Assembly: GCA_947396885.1 (NCBI GenBank)
Contig: OX377204.1
Span: 41,191,975-41,255,974, forward strand
DNA: 64,000 bases
Direction: 5' to 3'
Source of the DNA: Heligmosomoides polygyrus polygyrus
Lineage: Eukaryota; Nematoda; Chromadorea; Rhabditida; Heligmosomidae
The position numbers and the translations under genes are program-made. A model generated the notes under the pieces. That model searched no databases. It had not been told where the DNA came from and was given only the letters and a program-made list of their open reading frames with translations. The first letter of the stretch is position 1. The number at the start of each line of letters is the position of its first letter. This document shows, in pieces, positions 22,690-33,400 of the stretch.

Positions 22690-24102
22690 TCCACGGCGGC
22701 GAAAGAGACCCGGTCGTCGGGTCCTAGTTTATACGGGATGGGATCAGCGGTTGATAGGGCTAATAGAATAAGAGAGAGAGATCAGTGCTGTTCCGATGTG
22801 TAGAAGGTCATCGCAGTTGTGGTGAAGGTGAAAAAGGTGTTGAGTCGTCCTGAGTGGCTGTAAGTATAGGTGAGAGCTGTTACAAGGAACAAAATGCAAA
22901 AACTAAAAAACTCACAACCAGCGGTGTTATCTGTGATACGGTGAATAAGAAACGGAATGAAGATCTTGAAGTATTGATAAAAGATATACGGGATAATTAG
23001 TTGCGCGTAGACTATTTTTTGTTTCAAATAATATTGTTGTCTTGGAGTTTCGACTGCCATTACCCTTGTCTGTCACAGTTGCATGTGCATAGTATCATAT
23101 GTTCCAATAAAGATAAAGATAAAGGAATCTCACACAGTATTAGACTGAGACCGAGTAGTGAGATTTATCATGGCGTCACTGTGCGCGCATTAGAGACGTA
23201 AATAATGCACTCAGATCAAAATCAATGTAGCCCGAGATTAAGGACAGTAACTCGTTAAAAAAAACGACAGTTGTCAAAATACGTACATTTGTTAGACACG
23301 GTGTCCTTATCGTCGCATGTGAAGAAAATTTATGGAACTAGATTCAGTTATATTACACAAAAGGCAGAGTTAAGTAGCGGATGGAGGCCAAAACATGGTG
23401 CTTCGAAGTAAAAGCACTCGTGGTCCGTATAGGTATAAGTGATGAAGGCTGCGAGAAGGAATCCAAAACACTACTCGATATGCATATGCAACTTTCCGGA
23501 TCACAAAACAGCCAACCAGGTGGTGATTTGTTCTTCCCCTGGTGTTGGGATCATGGAACAGGAGCTGGGTTACTTGTTATAGTTGAAACAACTCCTGGTT
23601 GTAGAGCTGCTTTTCTCTTCTAGTTGTATAAAAGTAGTGAGTTTTGGATTTGTTGCAAACGTAAAGCCTTGTTTTTGTATATGAAGCATGGACACGAGTT
23701 CTCTTACTAAATGCAAAGACTGACAGTTTGTCGCCTTGGTTTTGTGCTCGAATAGATACTTAACTGCTAACTTATTATGTAATTTGTGAAGCTGTTCCAT
23801 GAAGGTAGTGTGAACTAGAACGAAGGTGACACTATGTCTGTGATGTACCGTTATAAGAGCGTTTTGCGCTCCTATGTTTATCGATCGCTTCCAACTACAA
23901 GTTTAAATGTCGTTAGTCTGTGGCTGATTACTTGAGTGTTTTAGAGCTGTGTTTAATTGCGTGAAATCGCGTTGCGCAGTGACGGCATGATTTTGTAACG
24001 TAGAAAATTTGCAGAAAGTCGTAAAAAATAGAGAAGAAAGAGAAAATTAGGTTTCGAAGTCTGCAAAAGGGTGCGGGTTTGTGGCTAGAAGAAACTTTGC
24101 AG
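22690..24102 (-). other. 3' non-coding interior of the gypsy element
   Basis: 1.4 kb between the end of the pol remnant and the 3' LTR. No frame with a recognisable motif on either strand; no envelope-like gene is seen. A clear polypurine tract next to the LTR is not obvious. Confidence 0.55.
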
Positions 24103-25016
24103 CTATTCTCCGTCAGAGTTATACAATTTTACCCAGTTCATGTGGACCGTGCGTTCTCTTCGTCCATCGAGAGTGGTAATATTGGGACGCTCTATGTCCA
24201 CAATGACAAAGGGACCTTGAAAACGAGGTGCTATTTTGTTTCCAATGTCTTGCCGTACGAAAACTTGTTGACCTATTTGCAAATTTGAGGGTTGTGTGCG
24301 GTTCCTCAAATCGTAGTGACGTTTTTGTTCTTGCTGTGCTATCTCCAAATTTGCTTGAGTTGTTTTCCAAATAGCACGAAGCATTGGGGTCAGTTGATTT
24401 GCATAGTCTGTTTCTGATGCAAATTTGCGAACAGGTAGTTCCAAGGAATTACGGAAGATGTTGAAGGGATCGTAGCCATGAATCACAGTGTACGGAGAGT
24501 GCTTAGTGGTGGAGTTCTCTGAGCAATTATATGCATGAATAGCTAAGAACATAACATTGTCCCATTCATTGTTACGTGTAGCTATGGCCATGGATATAAG
24601 TTCTTCAATGGTGCGATTTGCGCGCTCGACTTGTCCTTACTTTCATGATGATACAGAGTGCTAGTTTTATGAGCGATTTTAAGGTTTTTAAGAGTAGAAC
24701 GGAAAATGTCACTCATGAAATTTGTGCCTTGATCGGTTACCAAGAGCGCTGGCGGTCCGAAACGAGACACGAAGCGATTCATAAATGTATTTATTATCGT
24801 AAGAGCCTTTTGGTCTGGTATGGGTTCAGCTACTATATATTTCGAGAATACATCGACAAAAACAATTATGAACTTGTTACCATCCAGAGTTTGAGGTAGT
24901 GGTCCAATCACGTCTGAGTGGACTCTTTCCCAAGGACGTACTGGCAGGTCAAAATTGCATAACGGTTCGTTGATTCGATATGCATTGGGGTCTTTACGTT
25001 TCTGACATTGGGGCAC
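24103..25016 (-). pseudogene. Gypsy integrase (frameshifted)
   Basis: Two overlapping frames: 24582-25016 has the integrase core start WERVHSDVIGPLPQTLDGNKF, FVDVFSKYIVAEPI and LLVTDQGTNFMSDIF (first two catalytic Asp), and breaks just after the HHES segment; 24103-24591 continues with NNEWDNVMFLAIHAYNCS, HSPYTVIHGYDP and the GPY/F-type module APRFQGPFVI followed by MNWVKLY. One frame slip near 24640 separates the catalytic Glu region. It would insert element cDNA into chromosomes; this copy is dead. Confidence 0.85.
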
Positions 25017-25044
25017 TGTGGTACCACGGCGGTTACATCGTGGG

Positions 25045-25770
25045 TCATTTTATTCCATATAGCAATTTTCGAAACAGCAGTAAGGGTCTTTCTGACGCCA
25101 AGGTGGCCATTCCCATTTGGGATGAGTGAATTTGTTTGATAAGAGTAATTCTAAGGCTGGAGCTGTCGGGCAAGACTATAACGGGATCTTGGTTTACTTT
25201 CATGGGGACATAGTATAGTATAGCGTTAGCGATGAAATAATTGGAAAATGCGGGATTATTTGGGTTGGTCTGAAGACTTTCTCTAATGAGAGATGTGCGG
25301 GAACAGTTTTGTTGTTCTTCGCATACTTTATCTAAGGTAAATAGTTGGGATGTGACCGCGTTGATTACTATATCCGTGTGGTTAATGGGAAGGTGTCTAG
25401 AAAGTGCGTCACAAACCATGTTGCTCTTACCGGGCCGATAAGTTATCGTGATATCATATTCCTGTATCGCGATTTGGTATTTGGCGAGTCGACCAGTAAG
25501 ATCTCTCCTGTGAAGAAGAGATTTTAATGGCGCGTGGTCTGTTATTACAATTGTTTTCGCGCCGTCAATGTAAGATCGAAATTTTTGAACTGCGAAAACA
25601 AGTCCAAATGATGCGTTAATCAGCACTTCCTTTCTTACCAAAAGTAAGAAGAAATGAAGAAAAAATAAGATGACAAAAAATTTGAGAAGATGAAAAATTT
25701 TAAGTGTAAAGATCACGTTTCCTTTGTCCTTTGTGAAGACTGAGTTGATGCTGGATGAGTCGATTGGCAA
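25045..25770 (-). pseudogene. Gypsy RNase H and integrase zinc-finger region
   Basis: 241-codon frame. The useful part (about 25045-25620) holds VFAVQKFRSYIDGAKTIVITDHAPLKSLL, LAKYQIAIQEYDITITYRPGKSNMVCDALSR (Ty3/gypsy RNase H and its tether) and a decayed H2C2 region (KQIHSSQMGMA). The first 50 codons are a hydrophobic, low-complexity read-through that replaces the expected RT, marking a deletion or insertion breakpoint near 25620. Confidence 0.82.
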
Positions 25771-26597
25771 AATGTCACAGTAAGTTGCTTTTATAGTTGG
25801 TACTATTGTACCTCTAAAATTTATTGAAGACGAAACGAAACGTAAGACAATTCCGGTATATAGAATGTGGATAGTAGAATATGATATGAGAGAACGGTGG
25901 AGAGAGAGACAACTAGTGTTAATCGTGCTTTGCTTGCTCGTTTTTATTTATTCTTAAACTATATATTTTCATCGCCTTAATTCAAAATGAATTTTGGTGT
26001 GCGCTTCATTAACAAATACGACCACAGTACATTTCTTAGTAGTACTTTACCGCGAGGGTGGCGTAGCCTGGCCAGGACTCATCGTAACACTGCTCAAATA
26101 CCGGATTAGAGGGGTTTTTCTCCCTGTCACACAAATGAACGGAATATATAAACTTTTTGCCTCGCGGAATAGAGGTGGAGCAGCGGTGTGACATTGGCGC
26201 TCTCTTTTCTGTAAGAGAAAAGGAACAATAGATCGCAAAAATGGAAAAACGTGGCGGCATAGTATTCAAAACAGGGGACACGAGAGCATTTTGAGCATAA
26301 GCAGAAATATATGAGGTCAGGACAACTTGCTGTGAGATTCAATTCTTGCAAAGGGAACGCCTTTTTTAGATACTGTTACTTCACTAAGTAACAGTATGAA
26401 AAAATTATAAGAAAATATTCTTATGGCCTATTTTTTTATTAAATTGTGCCGGGCACTTACGCAGTGACACTAGAAGGAAGTGTAAAAAACTCATGCAGCA
26501 TTAACATCTTTCCTTTTTTGAAAATTAGAGAGAACACAAATAGAGTGGTGGAAGAAAGGACGAGGAAACCGATCAAAAAATAGGCAAAATAAACTAA
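25771..26597 (-). other. 5' interior of gypsy element, no gag or RT recognised
   Basis: Where gag, protease and RT should lie there are only small frames without motifs. Together with the breakpoint near 25620 this indicates a large internal deletion or replacement. Confidence 0.55.
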
Positions 26598-26615
26598 TGC
26601 GAGCCGGGACCTCCA
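26598..26615 (-). other. tRNA primer-binding site of the gypsy element
   Basis: Immediately inside the 5' LTR the - strand reads TGGAGGTCCCGGCTCG, i.e. complementary to a tRNA 3' end terminating in CCA. The spacing to the LTR is zero. The tRNA identity was not determined. Confidence 0.7.
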
Positions 26616-27083
26616 TATAATAACTCTGAGCGCCCACTAGCGGGTGAACGCCCGCTGTTATTACTTGTTATTTATTTTATTTTATGCTCTATAAATTTGC
26701 GAACAAAACGCTTAGTCCTCGCATTAGTTTATTATAATTTCAGACATAAATGTTATGTCCAGCGACATCAAAAGTAAAGAGGGCAGGTGTCAGCCTGACG
26801 GCCGAGCACCACCGAGCCCACACACCACTGTCAACCCGGGAGGGCGTTTTTCTGTACTCTCTGGGTTGCGGGGCTCTAAGTGATGGCTTAATGGGGGTCC
26901 CGATAGCCAGTGGGCAAACTCCCGCACGGGTAGTTTTAAATGGGCCCAATGGCGTCGGGTAAGACAAGGCTAGGCGTTACTGGGTGACCTAATCAATCTC
27001 CCGTGGATTGGCTATGCTTCTCTTTTACCGTAGCCTACGTCCCATCTCCCTACAGGATTTCATCCCCTTACAATTTCCTTACA
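26616..27083 (-). repeat. 5' LTR of the gypsy element
   Basis: 468 bp copy of 22209-22689. Same ends (TGTAAGG ... TTATTATA in element orientation). It borders the primer-binding site on its inner side and the CCTC duplication on its outer side. Confidence 0.9.
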
Positions 27084-27087
27084 CCTC

Positions 27088-28491
27088 CATCGCTCTTCGA
27101 GACGTTTGCGTTGTTCCATCCTTATCCACAAGGGCTGACATTATTGCCTTCTGATCGCAGAGATCTCGTTTGCAGCGCTTTATGCTTGAACCTTTCCCAG
27201 CCGCTTCTAACAGCTTCAATCTTCTGTAGGCTTGAATGGACTCCTTCACTGCAATTCGACAGGCCTTCGAGATGGTGACTTTTTCCAGATGGGAAGCATT
27301 AGGATCCAGTTTAACAGCTCTTCTTTGCTCCAAGAGTTTAGTCGCATGTGTGCTGGATCATGAAGCAGAAGGTGATGTGGCTCCGCAAGAGCTGCTAGCA
27401 CATTTCAACAGTCCTTTGGAGAGAAGGTCGTAGTCCTCCGATGGATCTTCAAGAAGATTCCAATCATACGACTTTATCGCATATTCCAACTCCTCAGACT
27501 TGAATGTGGGGATCCTCACCGGTGCCGGTTTATGGGTGTCACGCTTGAACATCCTCTTTTTGAGAGTCAGCTTCGCATGGACAAGACGGTGATCCGAGCC
27601 GGTGTCAAATGAAGGCAGCACGGAGACGTCGAACAGACTCCAGCGTCTGTTCGTAAGAACATGGTCGATCTCCGAACGTGTTTCTCCATTTGGGCTTTCC
27701 CAGGTCCATCGTCGGTTTGAAGGCTTCTTAAACATAGAATTTCCATGGTAGAGACGGCACGCGGATAGGAAGTCTATCAGGCGCTCTCCGTTTTCGTTCC
27801 TTGAAGAAGTTCCATGTGGTCCTAGCCTCCATTCGTCGTGATCATTCGTACCGACGATAGCGTTAAAGTCACCAACGACAACTTTGTAGTAGCTCTTCTC
27901 GTCGTTAACAGTCCTTTCGAACAGCTTGTAGAATTCCTCCTTTTCTTCATCTGTGGCCGCAGATGTTGGAGCATATTCATTTATGATGGAGATGGTTCCT
28001 TGATCTTTGGTTTCCAGACGAAGAACAACTACTCGCGGACTGATGATCTTGTAAGAGTCTACTAGGTGGTGCATTGTGGAATTGACGAGAAATCCAACTC
28101 CGCCAATATTCTTTCTGTCCACCTTTGCTCCGATAATGAGAAGCTCGTTGTGGTCGGTCCTTCTTATGGTATCCGTTCTGCCTTTCGTTTCCTGCAGGGC
28201 GATAACGTCGTACTTGATGTTTCGGCTTCTATAAAGCAGTGCCCGAAGATCCTGCTCAGATGCGATCGAACGACAGCTATAAGTGCAGACGAATTTGCAG
28301 TTTTCGCGTCGTGGTGGGAGGGGGCTTCCGGTAGTCCGATTCCAATGACGTCCTGACAGTTTAACTCCGAGATTAGATGGCCCCTCGCCGGAGGTGGATG
28401 CAACCGACGTCGTAGAAGTCCACCTCCGGAGGGCGGAGGACTGGGGCGCGGGTTTAGTTGTTTGAGCCATACCGGTGGTCTGGTTACTCAC
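27088..28491 (-). pseudogene. RTE-B endonuclease and linker
   Basis: Frame 27358-28491 (377 codons) carries an AP-endonuclease-type domain: CTYSCRSIASE, DVIALQETKGR (catalytic Glu), GGVGFLVN, VVVGDFNAIVG (Asp/Asn) and TGSDHRLV (Ser-Asp-His), with the RRWTWESPNGETRSEIDHVL block between. A frameshift near 27345 leads to 27088-27333, the linker with VKLDPNASHLEKV and DGTTQTSRRAME, where the LTR element interrupts it. All recognisable endonuclease active-site residues are kept except the first Asn, replaced in CTYSCRS. Confidence 0.88.
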
Positions 28492-28634
28492 ATGTTCCTA
28501 GCCAGGGATACAGGAGAGCCGCCCATATACGACAAAGCGTCGCGTACTGCGTGACCGTTTGTGCCGTTAGCCATCACAAAGTGATGTTCACCCCTTCACC
28601 GCGGAGGTGGCACATGAAGGGGTTGTGATGTTTA

Positions 28635-29429
28635 TAATAATTATATACTAGATAATTAATCACACATAATAAATTGTAATTATACATACAATAATTAATT
28701 ACATGTAATTGTAGTGATAATTATGAAAAATTATTTTTAAAAATATTAATTATATATAAATACACCTTTTAATTAATGCCATTCAACTTATAAGAGCATC
28801 TTTGATACCTCTTAAAGTTATATCTTTTCATTTACTTAAAAAAATTTCTTTTTCCTCTTTGTTTTTTCTCTTTTGAAATCAAATTTCTCATGTAGATTAT
28901 AGTTCTTTATCCTTTCATATTCATTCTTTCTCTTCTATTCTATTCTTCTTTTACTTCTGACCTCTCCTCCTTTCCTTTTTCCCATCTCTCCTCACACAAA
29001 CAGATTTCAAAGTTATCTTAAAATATTCTCCTCTTCTTCGCTGAAGAGCCACGGGAGGAGCATTACACAAAGGTTCGTCTGAAGGCAGTGGCGAAATGAA
29101 CCTTTTAATGTTTTACAATTTGTGACATATCAATCTTTTAATTAATTTAAAAAATTCTATTATTTTACACCTTTCTTTACTTCTTTGAATTTTACATTTC
29201 GTTATGTTTTATATTACATTATTTATTTATTTTTTTATTTTATATGGGCTTCTGTGCTATGAATGCAGGGCGATGACGACGAGGAGGACATCGACGGTGC
29301 GCCGCAAGTAGTCTACGTCGATTTCGTTCTTTGACCTTCAGTGACATGATACTTTTGTGCATTCAACATGTAAAAGTGTTACATACTCTTCAACAACCTC
29401 CAAACTGCTAATTCTGGCGGAAGGCTTGC
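28635..29429. other. AT-rich segment between RTE-B and the Tc1 remnant
   Basis: Very AT-rich to about 29250, compositionally like 18110-20570 on the other side of RTE-B, so probably the same original insertion (the Penelope-like region). No motif-bearing frame. From 29260 the composition becomes ordinary and soon grades into Tc1-type transposase. Confidence 0.5.
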
Positions 29430-29900
29430 TGCAGGGGAGGCGCATCCGGCCAGTATCATGGTTTGTGCATTCATCACAAGCGTATCTCGTTTTCGTGGAT
29501 ACAGGAGTGAAGATAAATCAGCACAACTATCTGTATTGACGTCCTAAAGAAGCAGTTCCTTGGCTTGAATCCCACCCCGAGAGTAAGCCGTATATCTTCC
29601 AGCAGGATTAGAAACCTGCGCAGAGTCGAGGATTGTTAAGGACTGGTGCCGCGCCAACATGAAGGACTTCATTTCGGCAGAGGAATGACCTCTGTAAAAC
29701 CGTAGTTGAATCCGCTGAATTGCGCTATATGGGAAGTTTTGGAGAACAAGACTTGCGCTACTTCCCACAAGAGTATGAAGTCAGTGAAGGGCGATGTGGT
29801 CAAAGCATGGAGCGAAATCAGCGTGCGGCGCACCGTCGATGCCTTTCCTCGTCGTCTTCGCCCCTGCATTCGCAGCAAAGAAGCCCATATAAAATACAAG
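29430..29900 (+). pseudogene. Tc1-like transposase, C-terminal half, decayed
   Basis: Scattered frames match the C-terminal half of IS630/Tc1-type transposases known from nematodes: HPASIMVCAF near 29450, then EDW-like and NPLNCAIWEVLENKTCATSHKSMKSVKGDVVKAW, and AFPRRLRPCIRSKEAHI near 29850. The catalytic region around the DDE acids is shattered by stops. It sits 20 bp inside the right inverted end of the Tc1-like element at 17989-30020. The N-terminal half has been displaced or lost. Confidence 0.75.
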
Positions 29901-30020
29901 CCATGCTATTCTGTTCGCAGGATCATTGTTGACCTATCGTATATATACTTGTTAAATTTTATAATTTGTTGTCACTTCTAACGCTTAGGTTCAGTGCGTC
30001 AATACTTTTTACGCACCCTG

Positions 30021-30660
30021 TAGATGCGAAAACTCAAGGACAATGCGCGCGGGAAATTTGAGCCCAAGAGACGGCGTCTACGTAAGAGCGGATCGCTTGG
30101 AAGTAAGAGTTTGAGCATCACATACTTCGGAAGTACGATTACCAGTACGATGCTGAGGCTGACGTTCGGTGTAGAATTGCGAAGACGATAGCACTATGCC
30201 GCAGGCTTGAGCTGCTCTGGACCTCCTCTTCATTTTCAAATAACGTCAATCTGTGTTTGAATTCTTCGATAGATGTCCCCACTGCAATGTACGCTAGCGA
30301 AACATGGAATGTGTCAGCTAGTATCGTCGGGCGGGTCAACGGGTCAACGCGTTCCATTGCAAATGCCTGCGACAAATAATGATAGTTTCACGGGATATTT
30401 TACGCAACTCCGACTCCGCCTGGCCGGGCACATACTGTGTTTATCGCACCGCCTGCGAGATAACCCATGCAATGGATATTGCCAGGAAAGCGAACCAGAG
30501 GCCGCTCATGAAACATGTGGCGTCGCGCGTTAATGAGTGACTTGAAAGTTATGTATATTTCTAGGCAGGAGTGCGAAGAAATCGCCAAAGACAGACAGCG
30601 GTGAAAGAGATCCTCGCCCTATGCGCTCGACAGCATGGGAAGAAACAAGTTACTATGTAG
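30021..30660 (+). pseudogene. LINE RT C-terminal fragment, right of insertion
   Basis: Begins DAKTQ in frame with the fragment at 17830-17988. Further on, with frameshifts, it reads YFGSTITS, DAEADVRCRIAKTIALCRRLELLW, PTAMYASETWN, and LRLAGHILCLSHRLRDNP, the usual succession of blocks after the RT palm in LINEs. Heavily decayed. Confidence 0.7.
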
Positions 30661-31539
30661 TTAAGCAACTAAGAAAGGTGGTAGATAAGTAGCAGATTAA
30701 TGAATAGAAATTAAATAGATATAAACATAAATAGATATTATGGAGCATCAATAGATCAATATTTTGTCTCAAAACCTTGGTTTACATTATTCGATGTCAT
30801 TGTTCTTCATTATTTTTTATTTCAATGATGGCCTACCATCTCGTCAGATTTCCGAAATTTTAGTTGTATGCGTTTAGTTTGTTTAGAAAAACTTCAAGGA
30901 CAGCGGGTCAGTGGAGGTTAAAAGCCACGCAAGTTCAGCAAGAATAGCTTCTCATCCCGTCGACAGAAACATTTTGCGAATCGCAAGGAACGACACTTGA
31001 CTTACTGACAGCGACATTCTCCGAAAAGCGAAACCTCGACGCTCGAGGGTTCAAACCATTTCGTAGAAATTGTCAATGTCGCCTTGGAGAAGGTCTGACA
31101 CAGGTCTGTTTAGATCTTGGTCAGCGGAGAAGCATCTGTTTTTCATCAAAAATCATCATCAAAACTCGATCCGGGTCATGCTCACAAGAGCTGGTCCATC
31201 CAACAGCAAGGTCATCTTAAGTGAGGAGTCGATACCTTCGCTCCTTTCCCTTGGATAGATGGTAATATGAGCTCCAAAATGTGCATAAACATTATCAAGA
31301 CTATTAATCCTGCCATGTGCTCGCAGCATTGGTTCCTGTGAGATCACTTTCCAAAGGACAATAACTCGAACACAAAATGAAGCTGCTGATCAACTAATTC
31401 GCCACGTCGCAACAACGCCTTCTGCTGGCGTGCCTTCCCAGTCTGGTGACTTTAATTCCATCGAAATCTGTGGGATGACCTTGAGGGTCAATAGATAGGC
31501 ACCGGACATCTTTTGGAACACTCGAACGCAATTTTTGTA
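30661..31539. other. No gene recognised
   Basis: 880 bp with only short overlapping frames on both strands and no recognised motif or transposon end. It borders a mariner fragment on the right. Confidence 0.45.
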
Positions 31540-32012
31540 TGTCGCGAAAGAACACCCTATGGAGGACTTGAAAATGTGGTTTGATTTTGCAACAGATAAC
31601 CCTAAGCTCGAAAAGTGGGTGCCACATGATTTGAGTGAGCGGCAAAAAATTTCACGTTTCGAGATGTGTTCTTCTCAGTTTTTAGGCTACAAAACTGACC
31701 AGATTCTGGATCGAACCATCACTTGTGATAAAAAGTGGATTCTCCATGATAACAGGAAACGTTCCGTACAGTCGTTGTACGCCGACGAACCCCTAGGCAT
31801 TTTTCGAAGGTGAAGTTCCACCAAAAAAGGTAATGGTCACTGTGTGGTGGTCGGCGGCTGGTGTAATCCATTACAGCTTTTGGCACCAGGCCAAACGATC
31901 ACAACAGATCTGTTTCCTATAGTAAAGAAATCGACGAAGTGCACCGAAAACCGCGTCAACTTCAGCCTCATTAGAGGAGACCCAATTCTTTTGCACACGT
32001 CTCTTTACTGTT
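31540..32012 (+). pseudogene. Mariner transposase middle fragment
   Basis: Frame 31535-31813 reads LEKWVPHDLSERQKISRFEMCSS and DRTITCDKKWILHDNRKRSVQ, the mariner segment around the first catalytic acid; the expected CDEKW reads CDKKW, and the Asp itself is kept. After a frame slip it continues with VTVWWSAAGVIHYS-like, then LIRGDPILLH, and stops where the second catalytic Asp (LLHDN) should be. A second mariner piece starts immediately after, so this copy was truncated. Confidence 0.8.
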
Positions 32013-32017
32013 TTATT

Positions 32018-32400
32018 AGGTTGTCCGGAAAGTTCTCAGCGTTTTGAATGCTTCATTTTCTATATACTCTATTTTTTGCAAGACGTCCAACGGTCTACGG
32101 GCCGCCAAAGGTCTGGTTGGGGGAGTTAGCCCCTAAGCCCGAGAATTTGACACCCCGCCCGTCTTCTTTTCTTTTTTTTGGGCCTTTTTCCTTTAATTAC
32201 AGTGGAAAACTGGTTTTACTATATACAGTCCCCTCTCGTTATAACGCGTCTAAAAGAACCGGAGAAAATCCTTGTTATAAGGGGAACCGCGTCCTGACCA
32301 GAGCTCACCTTTTTTAGACTTTTTTACGCGTAGATTTATTTAGAATCGTATACAACGGCTAAATATAGCTACAGTAAGAGGTAGAGATAGACCTTGAAGG
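32018..32400 (+). mobile_element. Mariner 5' end fragment
   Basis: Starts with the mariner terminal repeat TTAGGTTGTCCGGAAAGTTC and is colinear with the 5' end of the mariner at 43507-44485 (there on the - strand) for about 380 bp, including GTCTAAAAGAACCGGAGAAAATCC and the start of the transposase (GGCTAAATATAGC). It abuts the truncated mariner fragment upstream. Confidence 0.75.
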
Positions 32401-32605
32401 AGCAGTGAGTGAAAGGCTAAATGAAGCCGTAGCCAGAATGTGTAAATGGTCCGTGAATGTCAAATACCCATAAACCTGACTAAAACTCGTATTTTTTCGT
32501 TGAGTTCTCGTCCACTTGAGATCAAATTCCCTGGTGCTCCCATTGTACAGTGTGACCAGATAAAAGATCTAGGTGTCACAACGATGTTTTGTTGCGATCA
32601 AAACT

Positions 32606-32693
32606 TCTAGCGCCAGGCGGGACTCGAACCCGCACCTCCCTCTGACCGGGCGGGAATGCTCTACGCCATTACACCATCGGCGCCGTCTGATCG
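32606..32693 (-). ncRNA. tRNA-derived SINE head (tRNA-like), copy 1
   Basis: On the - strand a tRNA-like fold is visible: 5' GGCGCCG pairs with the 3' TGGCGCT with G-T ends, T stem GCGGG/CCCGC with loop TTCGAGT. Internal Pol III boxes are intact: A box TGGTGTAATGG and a perfect B box GGTTCGAGTCC. The anticodon arm does not form a standard 5-bp stem with a 7-base loop, so it is not a normal tRNA gene. A related copy with shared 3' flank (AGTTTTGAT) lies at 35178, which points to a SINE. Confidence 0.6.
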
Positions 32694-32797
32694 AACGCAA
32701 CATCCACACCTCGTGGGACCGATCAGCACCCACCCGTATCCGGGATGAGATGGCCGCTGATATCGGCATGGGACCAATTAAGCTGATGGTCTTGCCT

Positions 32798-33400
32798 TAA
32801 TTTGTGCCCCGTAACTTCCCCGTAATTTCCCCTATTTATGACTCATCGCCGATCAATAGTGTGACTCATCGCTTAAGGCCCCCGCAGACTTTTGCGGCGT
32901 CGCCGCTGCCCTATGCTTAACCATAGGGCAGAGACGCAGAGCTCGCCTCCAGCGGCGCCGCTGGCCGGCCGGCGGCACCGGCGGCACCGGCGGCGCCGGC
33001 CAGCGGCATCGGCGGCGTCGCTGGCGGAAATGACTTGAATCATTCCCCCCGGCGGCGCCGCTCCAGCGTCTGTCTGTCTGCGCTCTGCGCTCTGCCCTTT
33101 CGCGGCGGGATCCAGAGCGGAGACGGTCGATGCGGGCGCGCGATCGTCATCGGGGCGCGTTATTGTTAAGCACCAGTCGGTCCCGACTAGAAACAGTACA
33201 GTACCTCGCCGTCACCGCTCCCACTGATGATGAGTCAAGCCGCTGAGCGGCGCCGCCGAGCCGCTCGGCGGCGCCGCTCAGCGGTTTCGCCGTTCGCCGT
33301 CGCCGCTCGGCGGCGCCGCAGAAGTCTGTGGCGGCCTTTAGCGGTCGTCGATCGATAGTGTGACTCGTCGCTTAGCGGATTATTATATAGTATGATAGTA
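32798..33400. repeat. Dispersed-repeat terminal module with MITE insertion
   Basis: The module CTTAATTTGTGCCCCGTAA ... GTGACTCATCGCTTA occurs here (32798-32875) and, uninterrupted, at 34794-34890. In this copy it is split exactly at CGC-TTA-GCGG by the Harbinger-like MITE at 32876-33337, and it resumes at 33341 with GCGGTCGTCG and GCGGATTATTATATAG. Confidence 0.75.
32876..33337. mobile_element. GC-rich PIF/Harbinger-like MITE, copy 2
   Basis: 462 bp, same inverted ends as 5650-6090 (AGGCCCCCGCAGACTT; one mismatch at the right end) with TTA duplicated on both sides (32873-32875, 33338-33340). It has a CCGCTC-rich interior and a small extra segment near 33200-33240 (GTACCTCGCCGTCACCGCTC) not present in copy 1. 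Non-coding. Confidence 0.82.

Larger units (their letters stand above)
22209..27083 (-). mobile_element. Ty3/gypsy LTR retrotransposon inserted in RTE-B
   Basis: Two directly repeated LTRs (22209-22689 and 26616-27083) bound the element, flanked by the 4-bp duplication CCTC (22205-22208, 27084-27087) that falls within the RTE-B coding sequence for RAMEA. Orientation is set by the pol order on the - strand. A primer-binding site TGGAGGTCCCGGCTCG abuts the inner edge of the right LTR. The interior (3.9 kb) keeps only RNase H and integrase; gag, protease and most of RT are missing. The LTRs are nearly identical apart from a 12-bp length difference, implying recent insertion. Confidence 0.9.
20586..28621 (-). 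mobile_element. RTE-B LINE with 13-bp TSD, split by an LTR element
   Basis: The duplication GTTGTGATGTTTA flanks it at 20573-20585 and 28622-28634. The 3' end (20586-20610) carries tandem ATCAAAGT-type units, as RTE elements do. Without the 4.9-kb LTR insertion the element is about 3.2 kb, the normal full length for an RTE. Coding order on the - strand is endonuclease (28491-27358), linker (27333-27088), RT (22079-20634). At least two in-frame TGA stops (about 22080 and 21758) and frameshifts inactivate it. RTE-B is clearly distinct in sequence from RTE-A and RTE-C. Confidence 0.92.
17989..30020 (+). mobile_element. Tc1-like DNA transposon carrying nested retroelements
   Basis: Both ends start CAGGGTGCGTAAAAAGTATTG and remain inverted copies of each other for about 100 bp (17989-18090 and 29920-30020). 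TA flanks both sides (17987-17988, 30021-30022), the Tc1/mariner target duplication, and the interrupted LINE frame is restored by removing the element. A decayed Tc1-type transposase C-terminus lies just inside the right end (29430-29900). Of the 12-kb length most is later insertion: an AT-rich Penelope-like RT region and an 8-kb RTE-B/LTR composite. Confidence 0.8.

Noticed and set aside
22362..22803. Pro/Gly-rich frames repeated at 26750-27278
   Set aside because: They are inside the two LTRs; the duplication reflects LTR identity and not a gene pair.
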